Part shown: piece after piece, positions 47,258-58,853 of the stretch
How the letters are laid out: every line of letters begins with the position of its first letter
Position numbering within the stretch: position 1 is the stretch's first letter
Assembly (NCBI GenBank): GCA_021234155.1
Contig: JAJEKV010000012.1
Span: 3,723,789 to 3,787,788 of the forward strand
Source of the DNA: Isoetes taiwanensis
Lineage: Eukaryota; Streptophyta; Lycopodiopsida; Isoetales; Isoetaceae
DNA length: 64,000 nucleotides
Reading direction: 5' to 3'
Program-made: the position numbers and the translations under genes
The notes under the pieces: generated by a model
Database searches by the model: none
What the model was told of the DNA's origin: nothing
The model's input: only the letters and a program-made list of their open reading frames with translations

Positions 47258-47451
47258 GCTTCGCTCCCATTAACCCGAGTGGTGGCTATCGCTGCACTGA
47301 ATAGATAACATTTGATGTCCCAATCAGTTATTCTACTTCTGTTACAGAAGTTTTTCATGTTAAAGTAGCTTCCTATAGCTGATTGGAATCTGGCGTTAGC
47401 TCCTTTGGCCCATTTCCCTGTGCCATGCGCATCATAACCTAGATATCTGTA

Positions 47452-48576
47452 TTATGTTGCTTCCTCTACCTCTTTATCTTTATATCTGAAAGGTTTATGC
47501 CTGTTCTTATGTCCAAAGATGACAATCTTAGTTTTTGCTATATTCACTTTGTCGCCATGTATCCTCCGCGTAATTGTTCTAGAATTTTTGAGCGATGCAT
47601 GCATTCCTTTGTTTTTTGTTGCCATCATACTGAGATCATCCGCATATAACATTATCGGTACCTTCGTGTCTCCTAGTGTGGGGGCATACTCGTCCCCTTG
47701 TTGTTCTGCTATGTAACCCTGTAGTGCATCTATGTATATTCCAAACAGAGTTGGGGATAGCGGGCAGCCTTGCTTTACATCGGTGTCACAGATTATCGGC
47801 TGTCCTTCCTGTTCCATCTTAGCATACACCTTGTGGTACAGTCTTGCGATCGATCCTACCATACTTCTCGGGGCTTGCATGTCCATCAGTCTTTTTAGCA
47901 GCTTCTCTCTCGGGACTGTATCAAATGCTTTTCTGAAATCTACAAAGCAACAGATTATTTTCCTTCCCTGCCCCTTGTTCTGTTCTATTAGTATCCGAAG
48001 GGTCACGAGGTGATCTGTGGTTGAGTGCTCCGGTCTGAACCCTGCTTGCCCTTGTGCTCTCATATTTCCTTCTTACGCCCATTTCTTTGGTTTGTTATCC
48101 AATACCTTTCCAAACCATTTTAAGAAAAATCGAGCTTACCATTATCGTCCTATAGTTCCCGGATCTTTTCTATTCCCCTCGCCTTATGTAGAGGTATGAC
48201 TCATTGTATGTCCATCCGCAGGAGTCCTCAGATGTATGATGCCATTGAAAATATGTAACAGAATCGCCAATTTACGTCTCCGGCCACACTTCAGCAGTTC
48301 CACGGTCAGGCCGTATAGATCCGGTGCTTTATGATTAGCCATCCTGTTTAGGGCTAGCATTACTTCTAGCATGTTGAAGCATGGTTTGTCCGGGTCATGC
48401 TGTATTGGTATTGGTACCGGAGGTGCCCCCGTCTTATATAATTTGTCCAGGTAACTCTCCCATCCCTCGGTTCCAATGCCGTCTTGTTCGTTCCTTGTTT
48501 TCATATTGCTACCCCCTCCTTTGTTTTTGAATCCTCTCCAAAATCTTCGGGGCTGTTTTTTCAGCAATTTTCCCAT
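47452..48576 (-). pseudogene. LINE ORF2, reverse transcriptase
   Basis: The upstream block (48576-48184) has 'MLALNRMANHKAPDLYGLTV'. The main block (48063-47452, 203 codons) has 'GQAGFRPEHSTTDHLVTLRI', 'IICCFVDFRKAFDTVPREKL', 'DTDVKQGCPLSPTLFGIYID' and 'MLYADDLSMMATKNKGM'. All the main RT boxes are there: F/Y-D-x-x-K-A-F-D, QGCPLSP and YADD. A frameshift near 48100-48190 separates the blocks. The YADD catalytic box is intact, so decay is mainly by indels. Confidence 0.88.
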
Positions 48577-48677
48577 GTACCATTGGTGCTGTAGCAGGTT
48601 ATTGTATCTTTTCTTCTTCAGTAATCTTATGTATGCTGCCTTTTCTTCCCGGTATGTCTCCTTTCCCCTGTGTTTTC

Positions 48678-48896
48678 TTATTTTCCTCTTGTGTTCTCTA
48701 CACTCGTCATCATACCATCTTGAAGCTCAATGCCCCTGTTCTTCCTGATTTTGATCCTTTTCCCAAACACATCTGTTGCTACCCTTACCATGATGTCATT
48801 TAAGGTGTTCCCATTATCACTTGCATTGTGTTTTCCCCAATCCCATTTTCCCATTTCCTCCTTGATCATTTGGGTGAAGGTTTCATTATTTCTCAC
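48678..48896 (-). pseudogene. LINE ORF2, linker between endonuclease and RT
   Basis: The frame reads 'MRNNETFTQMIKEEMGKWDW' and 'IMVRVATDVFGKRIKIRKNR'. It is helical and basic, placed between the endonuclease and the reverse transcriptase, as in other LINEs. It is not diagnostic on its own. Confidence 0.5.
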
Positions 48897-49040
48897 GGAA
48901 TTGAATCCTCACCGTCTTTATTATCCTCCTTTCTTTCACTTGCTATCTTTTTGTGGCGTCCCATCCAAATTGATTGTTAATTTAATCGGTCTATGGCTTT
49001 CTCTTTTCCACAATAGGCCATTGTTGTAGCATCAGCCCTT

Positions 49041-49561
49041 CTATCTTTTTCCTTTGCACAGGTCGTTCAAAATTATATAATCCACTATGCTCTTACCATG
49101 TGTGTTTTGGCTCGTAAAGCCTCCCGATCCCCTCCATTTTTTCACGCCATTAGCTATGATCATCCATGTTGCCGTGCAGACTTCCAGCAATAATTCACCT
49201 CTAGCATTGACCTCTGTCTTATCTTCTGTATCCCTCTGCCATTCCTGTGGCCTCGCCGTGTACACTATCTGACCATCTTTCTCATCCGTGTGTATACTTT
49301 GTGTCTGTTCCTGTCTGGTTCTGGCGTTTAGATCTCCTACTATAATCATTGGTCCTTGCTCCTTCCATTTCGTTATATTCTCTCCCAGCTCCAGCAATTC
49401 TAGCTTATCACTGTTTGGCGGGTAATATGTAATTATCAGAACTACCTCTTGTTTGTTTTTCAATTGGATATTCAAAACCATATATCTTTTATTGATATCT
49501 GAATGTAACATACATGCATTGTTAGCTGCACTATTCTTTATATAACAAGCCAGACCTGCAC
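49041..49561 (-). pseudogene. LINE ORF2, endonuclease C-terminal part
   Basis: The frame reads 'QGSAGLACYIKNSAANNACM', 'VVLIITYYPPNSDKLELLEL', 'MIIVGDLNARTRQEQTQSIH' and 'HGKSIVDYIILND'. The GDLNAR and (V/S)DYI motifs mark an APE-type endonuclease. It stops at the LTR-element insertion; its N-terminal part resumes at 60247, where the frame reads WKDRDFKKGRGM. A stop or shift after DYIILND separates it from the RT. Confidence 0.82.
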
Positions 49562-49566
49562 TCCCC
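49562..49566 (+). repeat. Target-site duplication, left copy (tcccc)
   Basis: tcccc immediately precedes the element's first base (TGTGACG). The right copy is at 60242-60246. Removing one copy plus the element restores the LINE endonuclease frame to within a few codons. Confidence 0.85.
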
Positions 49567-51284
49567 TGTGACGTTCCACATATTTATATGCCTTTTTTAA
49601 GTATAAATACGTGACACGTCACTATGAATAATTAATGGTACATTAATTATTCATAAGCTAAGGTTAGCTATGTTAATAATTAAATTATAAAGGTGGAAAC
49701 CTAACCTTAAACCCTAATTCGAATTAGGGCTTAATCTAATATTAAAAGGGCCTAAAATACCAAATTAGTTAATATTAGCCAACCCGGAGCTGCCACCTGG
49801 CCCGAATCGATTGGGCAAGGGAGAGTTACTAACTTGGGACCCAAATTGGGGTTTTGCACCCCCATTTGCCCCAATTCGAATTAGGAGCAAGTGGAGATGG
49901 AGGAGGAGGAGCAGCAGCCAAGCACCCTTCAGCAAATCGACCAAGAGGAGCTGAGCGCCACCTTTGAGGAGCTGAGCGCCTGCCAAGCTGAGCGCCACCT
50001 TTGCCAAGCACGTACCTGTGTAGCTGAAGCTGAGCACCAAATCCAAGGAAGATGGAAGCACCAAATGACAACGGGTCCAGCAGGAACTCAGGTGGGTGGC
50101 TAGTATAGCTTGGGAATTCTAGTGTAGCGCCCCTGTTGGGCACTTGTAGTGTGTATTTCTTCTGTTCTCTCTGTGTTTTACTTGTAGGAACTAACCCTTG
50201 ATTGCAAAGGTGAGTTCTCTTTATTTCTGATTCTGGTCTTGCTCTTAAAGGATGGATTGATAGTTCTTTGCATAGTATTACTCTTGAAATGGGGGAATTA
50301 CGGGGGGTAGAGACCTCTGAGCCCATGTATTGTAGTATGCTCCTAGATAGAGCCCTGTATTATCCCATTAGTTAGGCACACAGTACAAGAGACCACCGGG
50401 TCATAGATGCTATGGATTGGCTTAGCACCAAAGAAGGGACGCAGTGGTGAAGTGGGGGTGGGGTCTTGCACGAACATAAAAGGCTCCTGAGACTCCTACA
50501 GTGGGCTAGGCCTGATAGCCGGTCACGTAGAGGGCCGGGTATGGGTCTGACACTCCCTGGGTGTAGAGGTGTGACCCGTATGGGGCACCTTGCACTTTGA
50601 GTAGATTTAGGGTGAGTAAGTCGGGTACGGATGCGGGGGTCGCTGATGCGGCACGTATTCTCTAGCTCACCCATGGAACCACTGTGATCCTGGAAGGGGA
50701 CACTTCCCTGACCTGCCTCATCGGACCGGGGCGTCATGAACCCTGGAGTAGGCTCAGCAGGGTGATACCTCGAGCCTGCGTCTCCGGAAGGCTATAGCGA
50801 AGCCATAGCATGAATCGACCCATCTGCAAAGTGTGCACAGGAGGGGCGGATGGAGTGGACAACCCTAGCCGATGTTCTATGCCAGCCAATGCCAGGTTAT
50901 ACCTCTGTCTGCTGATCTCTTGAGGCCGAGCCGTCAGTCTATCCTCACAGGAGTCTGAACCGGGGTAGAACCTGGGGTTTGGGGTGTTTTCCTTAGGATT
51001 AGATGCATATTCTTTGCCGTGGTATTTGGATGGATGTTCCACCCTTCGTGGTGGTTATTTATATATATTTGTGCTGTGTGCTAACATGTATTCACGCTTC
51101 CGCGACATAGGAGTCCCACTGAAGGCGTGGGCCGAATGACACCTCCGTGTCCTTCACTCGGGCATCTCTCTGTAGATGGCCCGGGGTAGACGGAGGGCCC
51201 TGCTTATGGCGAGATAGTAGCCATGGGAGGGGAAAGTCCCCTATGTGCATCTGCCGGTGTCGATATATATTCGGGAGCGTCCTG
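49567..51284 (+). repeat. 5' LTR
   Basis: It begins 'tgtgacgttccacatattta'. The end near 51284 ('gggagcgtcctga') is diverged from the 3' LTR end (gggagcgtcaca). About 1.7 kb, aligning with 57959-58250 plus 58858-60241. It contains a small ORF (49891-50103). Confidence 0.82.
49891..50103 (+). CDS. Small LTR-borne ORF, copy 1 (70 aa)
   Basis: 'MEMEEEEQQPSTLQQIDQEE' at the N-terminus, later 'AEAEHQIQGRWKHQMTTGP'. The same ORF is kept in the 3' LTR (58886-59092) although indels separate the two copies. It is acidic then basic, Gln/Glu-rich and without a domain I know. It may be the leader of the element's transcript rather than a protein gene. Confidence 0.35.
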   Translation: MEMEEEEQQPSTLQQIDQEELSATFEELSACQAERHLCQARTCVAEAEHQIQGRWKHQMTTGPAGTQVGG

Positions 51285-51285
51285 A

Positions 51286-51300
51286 TGGTATCGAGCCATG
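51286..51300 (+). other. Primer-binding site (initiator tRNA-Met)
   Basis: 'tggtatcgagccatg', two bases after the 5' LTR. It matches the usual plant PBS TGGTATCAGAGCC, complementary to the 3' end of initiator tRNA-Met, with one base missing. Confidence 0.8.
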
Positions 51301-51463
51301 ATTTTGGTGGACCAGATCATAGCACTGGCCATGTCAAACTCGTTAGATCGTTAGCTAGTGAGTGAGGATTTTGGAGTAGTATGAGATTTGGGTGGTGTAG
51401 TAGATGTCGTCATGATTGACTTAATTTGGTTTAAGTGGGATTAAGAGGAGTGTACCCGGTGCG

Positions 51464-51549
51464 AAACCCTAACCCTAAGTGGCGGGCAGGGGGTACCCGG
51501 GTGTTGCTGGCGACGGTGGCGACATCGAGGTAGGGGGTGCCCGCCACCC

Positions 51550-51586
<37 letters not shown>

Positions 51587-51630
51587 AACCCTAAGTGGCG
51601 GGCAGGGGGTACCCGGACGCTCCTGGCGGT
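51464..51630 (+). repeat. 118-bp tandem duplication with A run
   Basis: 'ctaaccctaagtggcgggca' and gggggtacccgg occur at about 51469 and 51587, separated by a ~29-base A run (51556-51583). The ccctaa triplets are too few to be telomeric. Confidence 0.75.
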
Positions 51631-51656
51631 CGTAGGAACGCCGAAGAAAGGGGCAT

Positions 51657-51716
51657 ATTGTGGGATTGAACCCTTGACCTCCTACAACCAAGTCAGCCCC
51701 TTTACCAATGGGCTAA
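51657..51716 (-). repeat. tRNA-like segment with A and B boxes
   Basis: On the minus strand 'tagcccattgg' fits the pol III A box (TRGCNNANNGG), and 34 bp on 'ggttcaatccc' fits the B box (GGTTCRANNCC). Arm pairing is incomplete and an intact tRNA cannot be folded, so I call it a tRNA-derived SINE promoter or tRNA relic. Confidence 0.55.
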
Positions 51717-51719
51717 GTT

Positions 51720-54471
51720 CCTCTATCAAGGAATATAATAGTTCTCATTTTATTTATAGTGGCTCTATTTTCTATTTAAATTAAAAGACTGCCTTCCATA
51801 GATCCACGTTGTGGAGGCAACAACTCCACCGGAGCAAGCTCTTTTCGCCATAGCCGTCGGAGCAACCTCTCTTGCCATAGCCGCCAGAGTAAGCAGTCTT
51901 GCCATAGCCACGGGAGTCAACCTCTCTCTGCCGTAGTCGACCGGATAACTGTTAACCATATATAAAGCTAGTATCCCCTAGGAATAGACCGACCAAATGA
52001 AACGACGTAATCTAGCAAGTCCGGCCAACTTGTTATGATAACATCAAATCACTTGGTGGGACTAATTCCGGAATTTAATTAACAATGACAGCAGCATGTG
52101 TTATATCCTTGGATATTCTGTAAGCGACGATAATAATGTCCAGTTATCGGCGTTCCGCGACCTATATTTTTCCTTTGGTAGATGCCTTGATAACACAATT
52201 TCTTCGGGCCTTGCCATGATTCAATCCATACTACATTCATATGCTTTCTATTAGACCTTATTCAATGTTATACAAGTAATGTTTTATAAACATAATTCTA
52301 ATTAACGTTGCCTCTCTCTAGTGTCTAAACCTTGACTCGTCTCAGTTCCCAGAGAAAGGATCTCTTTGTCGTCCAACCGACTAGGGACTGCCATGCAGCA
52401 CCCCTCTAGACCATCGGTTTGGATTCCTTTGATCCTACCACCCTTCAATATTCCTTCTCATTGGTCTTGTTCCTTTCATGGACCACTTCCCCTAGATCAT
52501 GACACATCCTCTGTAATACGTAATGAGTTTGTGTTGGGTACAAACCTTGGTATCATTTTGTACCAAACTTCACCGCCTATATGGCTATGAATAGTTATCT
52601 GCACCACACGCCTGTCAAATTGACAGCAGTCTACCCTCTTTTGGACTTGTTCTCCCGTACATTCCAATGGCCTCCAACCATTGTTGACTAATCACCCCCT
52701 TCTACGCTATCTAGATCGCGTTGGGCCGAAGTCTTTCCAACTATTATTTTAGTGCCTAAACGTCATTAAGTTCCGCAAATGAACTTACATATTCCAATGG
52801 ATTACGTCAAGATCCAAGGGGACCGTACCACCCAAAGACCTTTCACGATAGGCCTCCTCTGTCCAGAGGTCTTGTGTTCAAGTCTTTAGGGGTCCGTCAT
52901 ATGTCCCTCATGGACGATGCCAATATGGCATGACGTACAAATGTTGTCTACCTATCTATCTGTTTATTAAAAATGTCCTTGGTGAATTCAATTCACCATG
53001 TTGTCCTACGACATGCAAGTCTTCTTCCCTGAGCCATACACCAAATCTTTAAAGAGTTTTTCAGCTCTTGCTGCCTTTCAAGCCGCAGGTATACCTTTGC
53101 ATGTTAGCAAAGACTACCCTTCATGTTAGGAAATAACCTTCCTATCCAGATTGCTAAATATCATTCATAAGGATCCTTTTCCTTCTCTTCTTCAATATGT
53201 TTTCTACGTCTATGATCGATTTTCAGTATTCCCATCCTTACGCCTGCCACAGCGTACACATCTCACCCTTTGGCCTTTGGCTGTGACCTTTATTCAGTAG
53301 AGTCACCAACCCATTTACTCCTTTACGTATTCATTAATCGTCTTGTGGCTTTTGAGCCGCTATTATATGTTCCATATATTGTTGACCTACCCATCATTGG
53401 GGGTTATGAGTTAACATTGTCGTACATCCTGGAAATGTTAATTATTACATTTCTCTGTCATGATGCTATCACATTGTTGTACCATTCCCAATGACTTGGC
53501 ATACTCGTTCAAGCCATAGTCATGGCCTAAGAGCGAGTGAGCCTTCGTATTAATCGTAAATTACCTGGAGTCATCAAGGTGCCTGCCTAGTATTTTGTGA
53601 GCCTTTCTACAATTACCTTTGTTTGCGATAACCCGGACTTGTATCCATGTTCGGGTCCTATATATATCCTAACTTACACCTCCGTGTAACCTATGCTGGT
53701 CACCTCAGTCTGATCCGGCTATGGATCATGTGGGAAAGCTAGTTTTAGGTGTCTATTCAAGACACATTTTAACTTTTAGCATGTAACTCCTATTTGATAC
53801 CTATCCTGGAATTGTACTATTGTACTATTCAACCCCCTCATCTTAAGCTTCATTCTATTGGCCGTTGACATTTATTTCAGCTGCCAACTACGACATCCTA
53901 CCTTAACCCTTCATCAGTAACTTTGGGATACACTCGTCTTTCTCTCCTTGTGTCGCCACTTAGATTACCTCTCCAGCATGTTTATCGTATGTGTACATGC
54001 TATGTACATAACAAACATATATCCTCATCCCACAATGCTAGAGCTCTACTCTAACTTAGCTGAAATGTAACCTTTGTAGTTCTTTTGATGTGGCTGTACC
54101 ACCTACTTCCCAAATGGGCAGGGGCCAACTCTATGTTGGACTTGTACATGCTGATGTATTCACATGTGCAGGCCAGTAAGCAGTACGTGACCTGCCCATG
54201 TATAGAGGGTTGCTGATGGCCCGACTTTTCCAGTTTTATCTTATCTACATCTGTTACCTTTTTGTTACGGTGATGTTTGATATCGGACTTCGGTCCTTAA
54301 ACCTTATTATGATAAGTATGTCAAATGCACCTTGGTGCTTAAACTCTTCTATGTTTTAAGCTTTCATGCTATTACCTTTGGAAATAAGGCCCTTTTTAGG
54401 TATACTTCCTTCTATTGCAGTTTTCGATTAACCCCAATGCTGAGGACAGCATTATTTCTAAGAGGGGGAGA
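51720..54471. other. LTR-element internal region, non-coding as read
   Basis: Pyrimidine-rich on the plus strand with stops in every frame; the longest frames (about 75 codons) match nothing known. 52820-52970 contains a B-box-like 'cttgtgttcaagtc' and a terminus 'ctcatggacgatgcc', followed by (tatc)n, similar to the SINE-like 3' ends elsewhere in this window. The end at 54437-54471 ('gctgaggacagcat', 'aagagggggagaa') is a polypurine tract leading to an LTR start. Confidence 0.5.
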
Positions 54472-54560
54472 ATGTGACGTTCCATGTATTTATACGGTAT
54501 ATGTATAAATAAGCTGACACGTCACCCAATAAAGGTACGCCACCATGGAGTATCTTAACC
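54472..54560 (+). repeat. Second, internal LTR start (diverged)
   Basis: 'tgtgacgttccatgtattta' follows a polypurine tract, as at 57959, and shares 'tataaata' and 'gacacgtcac' with the outer LTRs, then diverges. It shows a related but different LTR element inside 49567-60241. Its right end was not found. Confidence 0.65.
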
Positions 54561-57500
54561 TAAGGGGTTGACCTAAAAGGGATGAATTTAAACTTATGGT
54601 ACTTTAACCCCGTACATAAACTATAATTTTTCCATGGGATTATGCCATAGTTCCAAAGGTTTCTACCACAGTCCAAGGCCTTTTCTAAAGGTTCCTTCAG
54701 TTAATTTGCGTTTCGCCATGTTTTGTCACACCTAACCTATTTTTCTGAAGTTAGCATGTCAACCTCAACTTTTGATCCCTTTGAATGTTGTCGTCTTTGG
54801 CTCCCTCATAATGAAGCGGAGGCACTAAAACCTCCTGGTCTTCTAATAGGAAAACCCAATGTTTCCATCTTCGTTAGTAACCGCCATATGATTATCCAAT
54901 TCCTTACCCTCTTAAGGGTTTCAAAGTCATAATCTCTAACGGGTCTATGCATAAGGCAACGGATCCTCCAAAATTTCTACTTCCGTACCTACAATTGTTC
55001 CCCCCGAGTAGGGTAACTCTTAGGATATATGGACTACTGGTCTATATAATCTCACCCCTTCTGAGCTATACCTCTCGTCTTGATTTTTATCGGGACATGG
55101 AATTTCTATCTATTGCCCTCTTCTCGGTTATCCCTAAAGATGTAATCACCAAAGTCGTCGGACTCCTTCTTCTCTTCTGTCAAGAGGACGCGATTTGATA
55201 CATCTTTTTATTCCCAAAACCAAATAAATGCTCTCAGCTTATAACGTTGAAGTAATTCATTCATATCTGGAACCTTTGAGTAGTTAACCTCTCATTATCG
55301 GTTATTCCAATACCGTTCCAACCATCCTCGGGATGTTCGTCAATGTGACGTCACCGTATATGCTAGACTTACTCTAGCTATTCTCATTGATTTAAACTCT
55401 TCTCATCTCCCTTAGTAATAGCTTGAGTGCATATCTCTGGTGGACCATACCTTAACCCAATATCTTCGTATATAAGCATATCATTATGCTTCTTCTGTAA
55501 ACATTGTCACGTAACATGCCACCAGCCTTGTACGAGTATTCTATTATCTTCCAATATGACATACATCTGGATGTCACAATCGACATCCTTGATATCCTCG
55601 CTAGTGTAGCATTTGATACTACCAAGTCCTTCCAACATCCAAGACCGCTACGTTGTTATTATATGATATAGTAACATGTCTGCACCAACCCTAAGTCTAG
55701 ACTCATATGTAATTCGTTAACATAGCCACCTAGCTATGTTCATCGTTTAGCTTGTGCTATATATGTTGTGGTTTTCACACCACACCTTCTAGACGCTCTA
55801 GCCTTAGGTTGCCTTGGTCCTCACGCTCTAGTCATAAATTCCACAGGGGCAAATACCACCCTAAGTTCCTAGTGGACATACTTAATGTCTAGTATAGGAA
55901 TTCTTATCTTCATTACTTCCGCATTCATATGGAATGTGAACTAAAAGTTCTAGTATATATATCCTATCTTCTTCTAGTTATGTTTTACTATTAAATGGTC
56001 CTCCTACGCGGAGCTACTTCTTAAGATACACACACGATACCAAGTCCAGAACACATTCTCCGTCATTCCAAACTCTCTATATTTGAAACGTTGTTTACAA
56101 CAACTTTCAAGCACCTCTTGTCTCCCACTTGTCGTGTGGGTACATTACTTGCCTTCCTAATGTATCATTAGTTGAAGGTCAACTTTCCTTCATAGGCTGG
56201 CTTCACCAAAGGTCCTCCCAATTGTCGATGCTTGTGCCAGTTCCTCCCAATTGTCGTCTTCTCTTGACCTTATGTGGAAACTACGTTCCACACTATTCTC
56301 CTGTCTGTTATTCGGCATCTCCATGTTCCCAGCAGACATCAGATGTGTCCATTTCCTTAATGTATAACCTTCGTAATGGTCATGCATTTGACCAACGTCA
56401 TTGAGCGTATCCAACTGACTATGTCGTCATTTTATTCATGCACCCGCTTGCATTCTTATTGCACACCTCAGGAACATCAATCTCCTTACGAAACACAGTG
56501 TATATGTAATTTTATAATCCATATAGTTTATGGATCGATATCCTCATACAACATTATTCTCCACCGTTCCGCGAATCATACCTCGATTCAAGTAGCAATA
56601 GCTATAAAGTGTCGGGTCGACATTCTGTACCTTCACCACCATTGTCAAAACCTACACTTCTAAAGTGATCTCCTTTTCATGAGCTGGGTAGTTATAATCC
56701 AGTTTTCACCTTAGTATAGTACCTCCTTAACGTGCTCTATAGTAGATAATCATAAACCACTTCTCCCTCGGATATATGGTGCTATACCCAGTCTCCTTCT
56801 ATGGTGTATGCCAATATATATGCCGTATAATAAATCAATCTTCGTAATTATTAGGTCCAGTGTTTCAATCAGATACCAAACATCGTCACACAAATTTTCT
56901 CGAGTATCCATCTAATATAGGGATACCTTAACACTCACTATGCCCAACGTGTAGCACTTCTACTTCAAGTAAGAGCCCAGGACCTGCTTAACCACCATTA
57001 TATAATAGCCTCAAGAAGCACCAGGCATGGTTTTGATGCTTCCGCCGTGGACATCATAGTCACAATCGCCTTCAGGATACCGGACGATTGCGGGGCCAGC
57101 ACCGCCGGATAGCGACCGGGCGGTACAGTTATGTCAAATGTATCTGTGAGATGTACCTGTAAATATAAGAGTGTCTGTATGTGTGACAAATTTACGAAAA
57201 TAATAATAATATGAATAAGTAATTCAAAGGCGTACCGATGTGAATATAACCTATGGTTAAGATAGACTAGAATAGAGTGAGCTAATAAAAGGAGATAATT
57301 ATGTATGTCTTACACAAACTTCTGAGAGAATAACGAGACTTAGATTATCTTAGAAGGTTATGAATAGTAGTTGATGAAGAACGTGTGCACAGTAGTTCAT
57401 ATTAGAGTATATAGGGTAAAAGTGTCGGAATCTGATGCGATATAATTATATTAAAGGGTAAGTCTAAATGTGAGGGGCATATCAAATCTTGAGGATAGGA

Positions 57501-57570
57501 CCTTATGAGTTGTCAAAACTATAACAAAATAGGAAAACAAAATTACGATACAAAAAAATTAAATTAAACA
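54561..57570. other. LTR-element internal region, no gene recognised
   Basis: Pyrimidine-rich with multiple stops in all frames. It could be the body of the internal LTR (54472 on) or more non-coding internal sequence. 56998-57189 on the minus strand gives a 63-codon frame with no known relative. Confidence 0.45.
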
Positions 57571-58853
57571 CTGGCTGTAATTAAATGGATTGTAAAAGCG
57601 GCCACGGAGAATATAATACATATACCGCGTTAATATCATTACAATCACTTTCTACTAAACGATTGCCCGACAATAACTCAGTATCATAATATAAGAACAA
57701 ATAGAAGTTGCTTGTATGCGTACACATCCATAATACATAATCAATTACGTGTGTATAGAAAGAATGAATTCAAAATTAGCTATACTCTGAAAAAGCGATT
57801 CGGACTTCCACACACCTTATTTGTTCACCGACGATCAGAAGCAATGATCGGTCTAAGCTATCTCTTTAAGGAGGGGACTTCCTTCAATATGCGGTGTATT
57901 GCCCACGGAAGAATAGTCTTGATCTTTGAGGGCGGCATCACTTTTAAGGTGGGGAGAATGTGGCGTTCCACATATTTATCGCCTTTTTTTAAGTATAAAT
58001 CGCGACACGTCACTATGAATAATTAATGGTACATTAATTATTCATAAGCTAAGGTTAGCTATGTTAATAATTAAATTATAAAGGTGGAAACCTAACCTTA
58101 AACCCTAATTCGAATTAGGGCTTAATCTAATATTAAAAGGGCCTAAAATACCAAATTAGTTAATATTAGCCAACTCTCGAACATGCCACAGGGAATCGAT
58201 TGGGCAGGGAGAGTTACTAACTTGGGACCCAAATTGGGGTTTTGCACCCCCATTTGCCCCAATTTGGGTCCCAAGTTAGTAACTCTCCCTTGCCCAATCG
58301 ATTCGGGCCAGGTGGCAGCAAGGTTAGGTTTCCACCTTTATAATTTAATTATTAACATAGCTAACCTTAGCTTATGAATAATTAATGTACCATTAATTAT
58401 TCATAGTGACGTGTCACGTATTTATACTTAAAAAAGGCGTATAAATATGTGGAACGTCACATTCTCCCCACCTTAAAAGTGATGCTGTCCTCAGCATCAA
58501 GACTATTTTTCTGTGGGCAATACACCGTACATTGGAAGGAAGTCCCCCCTCCTTAAAGAGATAGCTTAGACCTGATCATTGCCCCTCGAATCGTCAAGTG
58601 AACAAATAAAGGTGTGTGGAAGTCCATCGCTTTGAGTATAGCTAATTTTGAATTCATTCTTTATACACACGCAGTAATTGATTATGTATTATGGACAAAA
58701 GCATACAAGCAACTTCTATTTGTTCTTATATTATGATACCTGAGTTATTAAGTCGGGTAATCGCTTAGTAGAAAGTGATTGTAATGATATTAACTTCTGT
58801 GTATATGTATTATATTCTCCCGTCGCTTTACAATCCATTTAATTACAGCCAGC
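57571..58853. repeat. Inverted duplication, arms ~600 bp, in and before the 3' LTR
   Basis: The left arm 57571-58235 and right arm 58261-58853 are reverse complements apart from small differences. The right arm carries a flipped copy of the internal end, PPT and LTR start ('gtggaacgtcacattctccc' at 58451). The 10-mer catttgcccc stands at both edges of the inserted piece (58251-58260 and 58858-58867), so about 607 bp were inserted into the LTR between short direct repeats. Confidence 0.85.
57944..57958 (+). other. Polypurine tract
   Basis: 'aaggtggggagaa' directly precedes the 3' LTR (TGTGGCG). It is the plus-strand primer site for LTR elements. Confidence 0.8.

Noticed and set aside
46652-49272. 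Plus-strand frames over 46.6-49.3 kb
   Set aside because: Antisense shadows of the minus-strand LINE ORF2, whose RT and endonuclease motifs are unmistakable.
51464-51600. Telomere-like ccctaaccctaa
   Set aside because: Only two units in each copy, inside an LTR element and duplicated with unrelated flanks; no array.
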